A stretch of DNA of 64,000 nt from Eustoma russellianum (Eukaryota > Streptophyta > Magnoliopsida > Gentianales > Gentianaceae), in the NCBI GenBank assembly GCA_036186865.1, contig AP025045.1, forward strand, positions 17,721,250-17,785,249. The letters run 5' to 3'. Below the pieces are notes generated by a model. The model was not told the DNA's origin. It ran no database searches and saw only the letters and a list, made by a program, of their open reading frames with translations. Numbering within the stretch: the first letter of the stretch is position 1; the number at the start of each line of letters is the position of its first letter. The position numbers were made by a program, and so were the translations under genes. Below are positions 20,531 through 30,885 of this stretch, one piece after another.

Positions 20531-21874
20531 TGTTGGAAACAATCAATCCTGTACTAAGACGCAGTCGTTCGGTTTGTGTGTATGTAAAAAGTAAATAAAC
20601 CAAACCCGGGGCGAGTTGAGGACTCTGTCCTTAAGACATATTGCTCCTGTATACTGTGCCTAACCGGCGTTAGCAACCGTCTCCCAGGATACAACGGGTA
20701 CCTGTTCAGTTGAGCGGCACTGCTGAACTTGAACTACTGCGAACCTTCGAGTGTCCTGACTTATCTTCGACGTGATGCAGAAAGTGTAATTCTACGAAAG
20801 CAGTATGCGATGAATGCTTTGAGTGAGTGTGTGTAGAACGCACACCCTGCCCCTGTTTATATAGGGGAGCCGGTTGGAGAATTGGTTACGCAGATGGAAT
20901 CGTGACCGTCGGATCATAACCGTAGATCGATTAGAGTCGTCAGATTAAAACCTCCTGGCGGTTTTTGAAGGTTTGAATTACAGCCGTTAGATGGAAAACC
21001 GACTCACAAGATTAAACCTGGAGTGTTAGATGAAAACCACATTCGGTTGGGCGGTTAGGTCAGTTTGAATCTCAGCCGTTGGATCAAAGCTGCCTTTTCA
21101 GCCACCGTTAGATCAAAACCACTTGATCTTCAGGAGACCGTTTGATTTACATATCAAAACCGAACCGTTTGATTTTATATAATCAAAACTGGACACAATC
21201 GTTAACAATCACAACTGAACGGTTGATCAAACTCGGATATGCGTTACGCATTTTGCTAATGGACCGGACCTGAAGGAGAGAATTTGGGCCGCTGCGCAGC
21301 TAGGCTTGAAGCCTTTAACTATTTAAAAAAACTAATTAATTCAAAAGTCCAAATAAATTTTTTCCAAAAAGATAGGAACCTGCCCAGCCCACAAGCACCC
21401 GAGCTACGAGCCCGAGCCCGAGCCGGCCGGACGGGCGGGCGGCGACAGTGCGTGCACGCGCTTGTGCGCGCGTGTGGCACTTTCTAGGTCTTCCCTCTGG
21501 TCAAAAACTTCTCATGCCGCAAGGGCACATCTAAAGTGTCCATTCTAGCCATTTATAAGGTGGCTAAATATATCCAAATGTCCAATGTGGCATTCCTCCA
21601 TAAGGGTGATGTGGCCTCCTAAGAATAGGACACATCACCCTCTAACTCATGTTTTCCATTCACTTTGAGCATTGATTTCTCGTTCACCCGGTATCGTAAT
21701 TGAGTGATTCTAAAGCCTAAAATTAACTACTCGTTACGTAGATAATTAAGGACCCATTAGTTTTCGATTTTCGTTATCGGAAACTAATCATAATTAAGCT
21801 CAAAATATATTGCTAAACCAAGTTTTGCAACCTTCCTTAATGGGCCAAAGCCCAAACCTTTTAATTCTCCAACA
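20531..21874 (-). repeat. Copia E 3' LTR (1,344 bp)
   Basis: On the + strand it begins TGTTGGAAACAATC and ends TTCTCCAACA. The central part (about 20900-21240) has many degenerate CCGTT(A/G)GAT copies, read as (C/T)AACGG on the sense strand. A GC-rich stretch lies at about 21395-21480. Confidence 0.93.
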
Positions 21875-21886
21875 ATCCCCCACATG
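21875..21886 (-). promoter_or_regulatory. Copia E polypurine tract
   Basis: Sense strand ATGTGGGGGAT sits directly before the 3' LTR. Confidence 0.8.
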
Positions 21887-22479
21887 AATGGAAATTAATG
21901 CAAATGCAGACTCTAAGGAGAAGTCATACAAGAAAATGTTGCATCAGAAGAGGTAGCTTCTAGCTTTGAACCTTTCATAGTGATGTACCATTGGATTCAC
22001 TCGGCTAATAAGTAACTTGATGTCTTAAATCAGTCAGCATTTGTTGTGAACCTAGACAACAATACTCACACAACATTTTCTTTAACACCCTTTTGGTTCT
22101 CATGGTTGTGTTCGTTTTGGCCATGAACAGCCTAGTTTCAGAAAGTGTTTTAGAGAAATCTTGCCTCCCAGACTTCTCATAGAAGCGGCCCCACTTCACA
22201 CTTACATAGGTGATTCCTATCAAGAGTATTCTACCATACTCCACTTGATGTATCAAGATGTAGGACATCATTGAAAGATTTAGCTTACCCTAAATATTCT
22301 CTGCAGACAACACTTTTATGTGACGGAATGAGTAAGTGCTAAATTGAAGCTTCATAACTTAGTTGTCCCATTGAACCAAGATTCTGGGATCTCCAGTCAA
22401 CAAGGTTGGGTTACCATTATAAAGATTCTTGTATTATAGGGTTTAGTCCCATCCCGTTTGTCAAAATTGACATCCGATC

Positions 22480-23690
22480 TCTAGGCAAGCCTTTTGTAAG
22501 CGGATCCGCAAGATTCTCCATTGATTTTATGTAATCAATGGAAATTAGGCCATTAGAGATCAACTGTTTAATGGTGTTATATCTCCGACGTATGTGTCGT
22601 GACTTACCATTGTAGATGCTGCTTTGAGCACGTCCTATAGCTGACTAACTATCACAGTGTATGCTAATAGCAGCGATTCCCCAGCTTCCTAGAAATTTCG
22701 AAGCCATTCAGCCTCTTCCTCAGCTTTATCCAGTGCTATAAACTCAGCTTCCATAGTGGACCAAGCTATGCACGTTTGTTTCATGGATTTCCACGACACA
22801 GCAGCACCACCAACAGTGAATAAGTATCCACTGGTGGACTTCGAGTCCTTACTGTCTGATATCTAATTTGCATCGCAATATCCTTCTAATACAGCTGGAT
22901 ATCTCGTGTAATGTAATCCAAGGTTCATTGTGCATTTCAGATACCTCATCACTCTATTTAGAGCTTTCCAATGATCATCAATTGGATTACTGGTAAACCT
23001 GCTCAATTTGTTTACTGAACAAGCTAAGTCTGGTCTTGTACAATTTGTTATGTACATCAGACTCCCGATCACCTGCGAGTATTTTAATTGAGCTACATGT
23101 TCGCCTCGGTTTTTCCTAAAGTGTATACTTAAGCCAAGTGGGGTCTTTATTGGTTTTGTTTCAAACATATTGAATCGTTTGAGAATAGATTCAATATAAT
23201 GAGTTTGCGACATAACAAGACCATCAGCCATTCGAGAAATTTTAATTCCTAAAATAACATTGGCAACCCCCATGTCCTTCATATCAAACTTTTGTGTTAA
23301 CATCTTCTTTGTATTCAAGATGATGTCACGAGTACTGCCCATGATTAGCATGTCGTCTACATAGAGACATACTATGACATAGGCATTTGGTGTGCTCTTG
23401 ATGTATACACACTTGTCACACTCATTGATCCTCAAGCCGTATGACATCATTACCTGATCAAACTTTAAATGCCATTGCTTGGGTGCTTGTTTAAGTCCGT
23501 ACAGAGACTTAACAAGTCTACACACTTTCCTTTCTTGTCATGGGCCACAAACCCTTCGGGTTGTTCCATATAAATCTCTTCCTCTAACTCACCATTGAGA
23601 AAGGCAGTCTTCACATCCATTTGATGGATTTCTAAATCATTGACTGCAGCAATAGCCACTAGCATCCTTATGGAAGTGATCCTAGTCACT
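22480..23690 (-). pseudogene. Copia E reverse transcriptase C-terminal half and RNase H
   Basis: The frame 23689-23465 has [20 protein letters not shown] and VKTAFLNGE. It shifts to 23525-22863 with [29 protein letters not shown] (catalytic box near 23350), [34 protein letters not shown] and LEGYCDAN. A stop at about 22861 precedes the RNase H part ([39 protein letters not shown]), which decays further left. ENLADPLTKGL is still readable near 22500. Confidence 0.92.
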
Positions 23691-23699
23691 GGTGAGTAG

Positions 23700-24767
23700 G
23701 TGTCAAAGAAGTCAAAACCTTCTTTCTGTCTGTAACCCTTGGCTACTAACCTGGCCTTGTACTTGTCAATAGATCCATCTTCTTTCAGTTTTTCCTAAAA
23801 CTCCACTTGCATCCGAGAGGTTTACTTCCTGGAGGAAGATCTACCAGCTCCCAAGTGTGATTTTGAAGAATGGAATCTATCTCACTATTCACTGCTTCTT
23901 TCCAGAAAGGAGCTTCTGGAGTTGTCATTGCCTCTGAGAAAGATCTCGGCTCATTTTCTACCATGTAGGTTAGAAAATCTAGTCCAAAAGACGTCGGTAT
24001 TTTGGCTCATTTTCTTTGACGAGGTTCCTCAGTCTCTTGAGGGGTCGTCTCACGCACTCGCTTACTAGTGCTAGCTTCTTCACCACTTTTGTCTTTCTTT
24101 GGAAAGACATTTTCAAAGAACACTGTATTCCTCGACTCCATGACAACATTTTCATGTATCTCGGGAATGTCCGATTTGTGCACTAAGAAACGATATGCGC
24201 TACTGTTCGTTGCATAACCTATGAATATGCAATCAATTGTTTTAGGCCCGATTCTCACTTGTCTTGGTTTAGGTATAGCAACCTTCGTCAGAAACCCCCA
24301 CACTTTCAAGTATTTGTAACTAGGCTTATAGCCTTTCCAAAGTTCATATAGGGTTTTATCCGTCTTCTTGGACGGAATCCTATTTAAAATGACGTTGGCG
24401 GAGAGAATTGCTTCCCCTGCAAGTTCTGAGGTCAATCCAAACTTATCAACATAGCATTCATCATCTCCTTTAGAGTACGGTTTTTGTGTTCTGCAATACC
24501 ATTCGATTGAGGTGAATATGGTACGGTCGTTTGATGAATAATGTCATGTTCTGAACAGAATTCATTAAACGATGCGTCATACTCTCCGCCTCTATCACTT
24601 CGAATTGTTTTAATTCGTTTGCTAAGTTGATTCTCAACTTCATTCTTATAATTTTTAAAAGCATCAATGGCCTCATCTTTGCTACTTAGCAAATAAACAT
24701 AACAGTATCTAGTGCAATCGTCGATAAAAGTTACAAAAGTACTTTTTACCTCCTCTTGTTTGCACAA
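23700..24767 (-). pseudogene. Copia E integrase and start of RT
   Basis: The frame from 24767 shows [25 protein letters not shown] and the PQSNGIAEHKNRT glutamate motif. A frameshift near 24432 passes into 24435-24007 with ILNRIPSKKT, YLKVWGFLTKVAIP and IDCIFIGYATNS. The RT start ([21 protein letters not shown]) lies at about 23900-23790 with further shifts. The first catalytic Asp of the integrase DDE (FIDDCTRY context) and the other two acidic residues are still present. Confidence 0.92.
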
Positions 24768-24794
24768 ACTTTAAATCACACAAGTCTGTATGAA

Positions 24795-25370
24795 TTAAAT
24801 CCAACGATTCAATGTTTCGTTCTGTGGAAGGAAATGGTGCTCTTGGCATTTTTCTTTATTATTAAAGTCCAGTTTTGGCAATAAGTCAAGGTTAATCATT
24901 CGTTGTATTGACTTGTAATTAACATGTTCCAAACGAAAATGCCATAAACAAAAAGACTCAAGATTGTAAGCAGAAGAGGAAACAATTTTATTAGCCTCAG
25001 TGGGTGCAACTTTCTTGGGTACAATCGTCATAACATTTAACTTAAACATGTTATCAGTAAGGTACCCCTTTCCCAAACACAAACCATTCATAGAAAGAGT
25101 AAATTTGTTTGCCTCAAAAACAAGCCCGAAAACATGACTAACTAGCAGCGCGCCAGCTACCAAGTTCTTCCTAATGTCAGGAACATGCAAAACATTCTGC
25201 AGGGCCAGCTCCCGTCCAGAAATCAGTTTCAGAACCACCTTACCCGATCCTTCAATCTTCGAGCTGTTAGAGTTTCCCATGAAGAGTTGTTCATTGTTTG
25301 TTGTGGGTACATAGTCTCTGAACATTGCTCTGTTGGCACATACATGTCGAGTGGCCCCTGTGTCCACTCA
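24795..25370 (-). pseudogene. Copia E protease and integrase zinc domain
   Basis: VDTGATRHVCANRAMF is the protease active site. It is preceded by an in-frame TGA (25370-25368) at a position where related elements have Trp. NSSKIEGSGKVVLKL, LQNVLHVPDIRKNLVAG and LWHFRLEHVNYKSIQRM (HHCC start) follow. The frame ends at about 24795, within the zinc domain. Confidence 0.9.
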
Positions 25371-26408
25371 CCATTCACGCGGATTCCCCACTGCATTGCA
25401 TTCGGTCACCACTGCGCAGAGATTCAGATCTTCTATTGCGCTGACCAAATTCGCTTTTGCTTTGTTTTGATTCTTATTATTTTTGGGCTTTCGGCAGTCA
25501 CTGCTACGATGCCCCAGTTTCCCACAGTTGTAACACTTACATGTGAACTTCTTTGCAATCTCCTTGCCCTTGACGTTCACGCCCAAAGTGTTATTTTTCT
25601 TTTTGTTCTTCGCCTCAGCAACATGAGCCTTGGCTTGACCCGACAGAGTGGTTGGCTTTCTCTCGGTACGACGATTGTCCTCCTCAATTCGAAGCCGAAC
25701 AATCAAATCCTCCATCTTTATTTCCTTTCGTTTGTGTTTGAGATAGCTCTTAAATTCCCTCCACGAAGGAGGCAGCTTCTCAATCACAGCCGCAACCTGG
25801 AAAGATTCACTGAGCGTCATACCCTCCTCTTCCATTTCAGATACAAACATCTGTATTTCCTCAACCTGCGAAATGACAGTATTGGAATCTAGCATTTTAT
25901 AGTCGAGAAATCTACCAACTATCAACTTTTTCGTGCCAGCATCTTCTGTACGATACTTTTTATCTAAAGCCAACCACAATGCTTTTGCAGTTTTATAAGT
26001 ACAAAACACGCCATAGATAGTATTATCTAGGCAACTCAGAATCAAATTCAAACAACAAAAATTTGTATACGCCCATGCTTCAGCACCCAAGGCATTCTGT
26101 ATGTTCAGATTTTGATCCTCCACTAGTTCTACCACTGGCGGATCCTCGCTTAGCATCGTGGCTAATCCCAGCGCTGTGAGATAGAACAACATCTTTTGCT
26201 ACCACCTCTTGAAGAAACTGCCGGCGAACTTTTCTGGCTTCTCCATATGTGTAGCTGTAGCAGCCAGATTCATCTGAGGCCCTCCGGTAGGTTCCAATGG
26301 AACTGTGTTGAACTGCGCATCGACAGCGACGTTATTAGCACCGTCAGGTGCAGACACGGAGTGAGCACCGTTAAAGCCTTGAACAGAGTTCGAGCTTTTG
26401 TTTTCCAT
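25371..26408 (-). pseudogene. Copia E gag
   Basis: It begins MENKSSNSVQGFNG at 26408 and stops after FAGSFFKRW (about 26199). It resumes as MLFYLTALGLATML from 26192. UBN2-type gag features: YKTAKALWLALDKKYRTED, VGRFLDYKMLDSNTVISQVE, AVIEKLPPSWREFKSYLKHKR. A complete zinc knuckle CYNCGKLGHRSSDC lies near residue 225 of the second segment (25540-25500). Only one nonsense codon separates the two parts, so gag is the least damaged gene of this element. Confidence 0.92.
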
Positions 26409-26557
26409 TCCTGTTCAGTTCGATCAAAACGTATAGATCAGAACAGAGTCGGATATAAGAAATGGGTAGAAAGAGACTGCAAATCAGTATGAACACTGCT
26501 TTGCGTAAATAAAAAAACAGTACAGGAAGTAATTGAATCGGAAATACGTCTTAAGAT

Positions 26558-27888
26558 TGTTGGAAACAATCAATCCTGTACTAAGACGCAGTCGTTCGGT
26601 GTAGGTGTATGGAAACAGTAAATAAACCAAACCTAGGATGAGTCGAGGACTCTGTCCTTATGACGTATTGCTCCAGTATACTGTGCCTAACCGGCGTTAG
26701 CAACCGTCTCCCAGGATACAACGGGTACCTGTTCAGTTGAGCGGCACTTCTGAACTTGAACTACTGCGAACCTTCGAGTGTCCTGACTTCTCTTGGACAT
26801 GATGCAGAAAGTGTAATGCTACGAAAGCAGTATGCGACGAATGCTTTGAGTGAGTGTGTGTAGAATGCACACCCTGCCCCTGTTTATGTAGGGGAGCGGG
26901 TTGGAGATTACGCAGATGGAATCATGACCATCGAATCATAACCGTAGATCGATTAGAGCCGTCAGATTAAAACCTCCTGGCGGTTTTGGAAGTTTGAATT
27001 ACAGCCGTTAGATGGAAAACCGATTCACAAGATTAAACCTTGAGCGGTAGATGAAAACCACATTCGGTTGGGCGGTTAGGTCATTTTGAATCTCAGCCGT
27101 TGGATCAAAGCTGCCTTTTCAGCCACCGTTAGATTAAAACCACTTGATCTTCAGGAGACCGTTTGATTTACATATCAAAACCGAATCGTTCGATTTTAAA
27201 TAATCAAAACCGGACACAATCGTTAACAATCACAACCGAACGGTTGATTAAACTCGGATACACGTTACGCATTTTGTTAATGGACCGGACCTGAAGGAGA
27301 GAATTTGGGCCGCTGCGCAGCTAGGCCTGAAGCCTTTAACTATTTACAAAAAATAATTAATCCAAAAGCCCAAATAAATTTTCTCCAAAAAGATATGAAC
27401 TGGCCTGGCCCACGAGCACACGAGCCTGAGCCGAGCCGAGCCAGCCGAACAAGCAGGCGGCGGCGGCGCGTGTGTGTGCGCACATGTGGCACTTTCTAGA
27501 TCTTCCCTCCGGTCAAAAACTTCTCATGCCCCAAGGACACATCTAAAGTGTCCATTCTAGCCATTTATAAGGTGGCTATATATATATCCAAATGTCCAAT
27601 GTGGTATTCTTCCATAAGGGTGATGTGGCCTCCTAAGAATAGGACACATCACCCTCTAACTTATGTTTTCTATCCATTTTGAGCATTAATTTCTTATTCA
27701 CCCGGTATCGTAATTGAGTGATTCCAAAGCCTAAAACTAACTACTCATTACGTAGATAATTAAGGACCCATTAGTATTCGATTTTCATTATCGGAAACTG
27801 ATCATAATTAAGCTCAAAATATGTTGCTAAACCAAGTTTTGCAACCTTCCTTAATGGGTCAAAGCCCAAACCTTTTAATTCTCCAACA
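26558..27888 (-). repeat. Copia E 5' LTR (1,331 bp)
   Basis: Same ends as 20531-21874 and alignable throughout, with scattered differences. The first bases of the internal region on the sense strand read ATCTTAAGACG rather than the usual TGGTATCAGAGC primer site. Confidence 0.93.
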
Positions 27889-28199
27889 AATGTAACCGCA
27901 TTAATGTATCCCTTGTTTTGACCTCTAAATTTTCTTATTGACAATTCAGCTGAACTTTACTAAAACCATCTCAAACTTGCTTAACATTGAAGAAAGAGAA
28001 GATGCAGGGATTCCTCCCATCAGCCAGAAAATCTAAGCGGCTTTAATCTTTTGGGTTAAACAAGACTGCATCAACAGTAACATTATTCAAAGTATTGAAA
28101 ATTTCTATATTCAAAGCGCATTGGAAAGTCTTCTGTCCGATCATAGGATATGAGTTCTTGAAATTTTTACTGTTGCTAGAACTACAAAATCGATTTGGT
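27889..28199. other. Unclassified sequence, no gene seen
   Basis: Mixed low-complexity and AT-rich DNA between copia E and an older copia remnant. No frame on either strand is recognisable. Confidence 0.4.
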
Positions 28200-28868
28200 G
28201 GGATAACGTTTCCTTCCATTCACAATTTTTTTTAATTATACTGTCTTCTGTTTGTAGGACTCCCTACACTCTAAATATGGTAGAATACATCAATACTAGG
28301 ATATTCGATCTTACTACTAATTACATTGATTGATGTGACTTACTCTGTGATTACATTGATTGATTGACTAGAACCTTCTAAAACTCCCCTCACTATCCCC
28401 TCACTTAACCAACACAGTCGAATATTTGTCCGTTGACTGCTTTTATAAAAATATCTGACAGTTGGTCTTCGAACCTTACAAATGGAAACTCAATGATTCC
28501 ATCTTCAAGTTTTTCTTTAATGTAGCATCGGTCCACCTTAACATGTAAATCGCTGCTTTATTGTTACACATTAACTTTGTTGGATTCTTAAGTGGAAACA
28601 AATTTCTGCCATCATCCTGAATTTCTTTTAGCCTGTAAATTCAGTTTCAGCATTAAGATAGGGAGACTACCTTCTTCTTTGTTACTTTCTCCATGTTAAT
28701 CCGTTACCCCGAACTCAAGCAAATTACCTTAAAGTGGATCGTCTATCGTTTATGTTTCTTGCCCAACCACTATTGGTGTAAACTTCAACATCTAGATACC
28801 CATTGTTGCTGAACACTATACCTCTTCATGGCGTGCCTTTGAGATGCACCACTATCTACATGACTACC
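28200..28868 (-). pseudogene. Worn copia remnant: RNase H end, purine tract and LTR start
   Basis: Read on the minus strand with gaps, the stretch shows the copia RNase H order: GWARNINDRRST, TWRK...K, LNAETEFTG, KLMCNNKAAI, then K(E)KLEDGIIEF-like sequence and IFIKAV. A GTGAGGGGAtaGTGAGGGGAG purine-rich tract follows, then TTAGAAGGTTCTAGT with ATTGATGTATTCTACCAT, as in short copia LTRs. Many frameshifts. It is cut at 28868 by the LTR that begins at 28869. An old, unrelated copia copy, distinct from E. Confidence 0.65.
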
Positions 28869-29669
28869 TGTTATGCCACGCACCCTCTGGAACTTAATTA
28901 AATGAGGGAAGGAATTCTAAGAAACTAATAATCAATTATTTAGCAATTAATTTTGGCTTAATATTAGAATTAAGAATTAAAGAAAAAGGATTTAAGTAAA
29001 ATACAATTTAGAAATTCCAGTTTTGCCCTTCCCCACAACAAAACTGATAGAGCGTCATTCTTTTCCCCCATTCTTCTAAGAAAAGTCGACTTTCATCCTC
29101 ACCCCAACCCTAGCCGATTCTTCAACAGCGTAAAGGAGGAAGACGGCCTCCAGGAAACCAATCCAACCTCTGTTCGTTTTCAATCCGATTGCTAGTAATC
29201 AAAGGCAAGTAACTTTCTTATAAGTTCCTATGATTTGCGAAGAAAAGGCCTACTTTTGTATCAAAATTGGAATACCATGCAGTATTCTATCCTTGTTTAT
29301 GTTTTTGTGAATTTTGTGCAATTTCTGTGTTTTGGTTTCGATGTTTTGGCCATCATATGTTGAAAATCTAGCTGATGTTGATGAATATATGGATTCCCAC
29401 AAAATCCCTACCCCCTTGAATCCTTTTTGCTGTGATCTCATTGTTACGTAAGGTTTGAGGGTGAAAGGTGGGACCTCTAAGTTCGTAGGGTTGAGATCCT
29501 CGAGTTCTAGGCCTGAAACTTTGTTACGTATGTGTGTAGGGTTTAATTTGTAGTTTAAGCATGAGTTGACAACAAGGATTAGGCCTGGAATGATTGGGAT
29601 GGAGTTTGGGATCGATTGGAGTTTTGGTTCTGCAGTTTCTGCAGAAATCGCAGAGTTTCTTTTCTGGAA

Positions 29670-30020
29670 TCTTTGACATCGATCGATCGATGTCATCGAC
29701 TGATGTACTTTGATCGATCAATGTAGGTGGAGCAAGAGACTGATGTGAGGCAGAAAGTATTCTGATGGATTTTGATCGATCGATGTGAGGGTATGAAGTC
29801 ACTTCAATCGATCGATGTAGGAGGATTGAAAGACTGATGTGAGACAGAAAGTATTCTGACGGACTTCGATCGACCGATGTGAGGGTATGAAGTCACATCG
29901 ATCTATCGATGTAGGCTGAGGGATCGACTGAAGTGAGGCAGAAAGTATTCTGATGGACTTCGATCGATCCATGTCAGGGTGTGATGTGACATCGATTGAT
30001 CGATGTAGGGTATGATGTTA
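29670..30020. repeat. Degenerate ATCGATCGAT-containing repeats
   Basis: About six ATCGATCGATGT-type palindromic cores with intervening CTGATGTGAGGCAGAAAG copies. Homologous in position to the 72-bp array of the other LTR but with different spacing. Confidence 0.8.
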
Positions 30021-30449
30021 TACAGTTTTGTGGGAAAATAGAAGAAGGAAAAGGGAAGCTAGAGGACCAATTGGGGGACACTAGAGGCTTCTTAGGACCT
30101 GATTGAGGTTAGTGTACGTGTTAGGAACACGACCTAAGATGGTGAATCAACGGTGAGGACTTCGTGAGGTATTTGAATTGGACATCAGTGTGAATGGTCT
30201 ATGGGGTAAGAGTGAATGCTTGAGGCCTCGATAAGGTTCAAATGGAGCATGTGAGGGTGTCTACTCCATTCCTTGTATTCCTAGTGTGATTGTTTATGTG
30301 AGGTAGACCTGAGCATGTAGTGATACGCTTGAATGTGTGAACTAGATGAGCCTCGAGTGATCGAATGATATGTTGGATGTGCATATTTGCATCATGGCAC
30401 TTGCATTTGCATTATGTTTTGACAAGAGCTGTGCTTTGGCACGGGGTAT

Positions 30450-30615
30450 AAAGTTTTGCGAAATGAACTGTGGTGTGCTACAGGGTATAAAGACAAGCTG
30501 TAACCACCACAGGGTATAAAGACAAGCTGTGGAACATTACAGGGTATAAAGTTCAGCTGTGATGTGTCACAGGGTATAAAGACAAGCTGTGTCCCATCAC
30601 AGGGTATAAAGTTAT
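30450..30615. repeat. CACAGGGTATAAAGACAAGCTGTG-type repeat, about five copies
   Basis: Units of about 36 bp recur, with short inverted ends that vary together in most copies (TACAG/CTGTA, CCACAG/CTGTGG, CACAG/CTGTG). Corresponds to the 5220-5520 array in the sister LTR. Confidence 0.8.
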
Positions 30616-30885
30616 GAGACCGGACATTGTGACATGCATTGCACTGTTTTGAAAAGTATTGCATAAGCATTTGTGACTAGGTAGTGTAGATCATGATTTG
30701 AAATGGCATGCATCATGTGTTTTGTTCCGGTATGATTGATATGAAAGTGAATTGATGTTTACCAGTGCGTTACTTGTTCTTTTTTTTTATCGTGCAAGTA
30801 AATCCGAACTTTTGAGCAACTCAGGACATGTGCCCCTATTCCCCTTGATATTGATATTCACTCATGTCTTGCCATGTGATGAACT

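Larger units (their letters stand above)
20531..27888 (-). mobile_element. Ty1/copia element E, two LTRs, 7,358 bp
   Basis: LTRs lie at 20531-21874 and 26558-27888, and a copia gag-pol reads leftward between them. The gag contains a complete zinc knuckle. The purine tract ATGTGGGGGAT abuts the downstream LTR. The polyprotein is interrupted by stops and frameshifts. Flanks do not show a matching 5-bp duplication (ATTTT against AATGT). Tork-like from gag and protease wording, not certain. Confidence 0.93.
28869..30885 (-). mobile_element. Diverged minus-strand copy of the 4541-7199 LTR, truncated
   Basis: On the + strand it starts TGTTATGCCACGCACC, matching the reverse complement of the other LTR's end. 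It shares the GCAGTTTCTGCAGAAATCGCAGA block (about 29630-29655), the ATCGATCGAT-rich array (about 29670-30010) and a CAGGGTATAAAG repeat block (30480-30620). Homology stops at about 30885 in the CATGTCTTGCC region. The first ~420 bp of LTR sense sequence are missing, and it abuts a truncated SIRE-like LTR. Confidence 0.8.

Noticed and set aside
25185..25892. 235-residue + strand frame
   Set aside because: It is the antisense of the copia E gag/protease region, whose minus-strand domains are unambiguous.
27889..28199. Possible host exon between transposons
   Set aside because: Fragments on both strands look weakly protein-like, but no domain, splice pattern or sustained frame could be supported.
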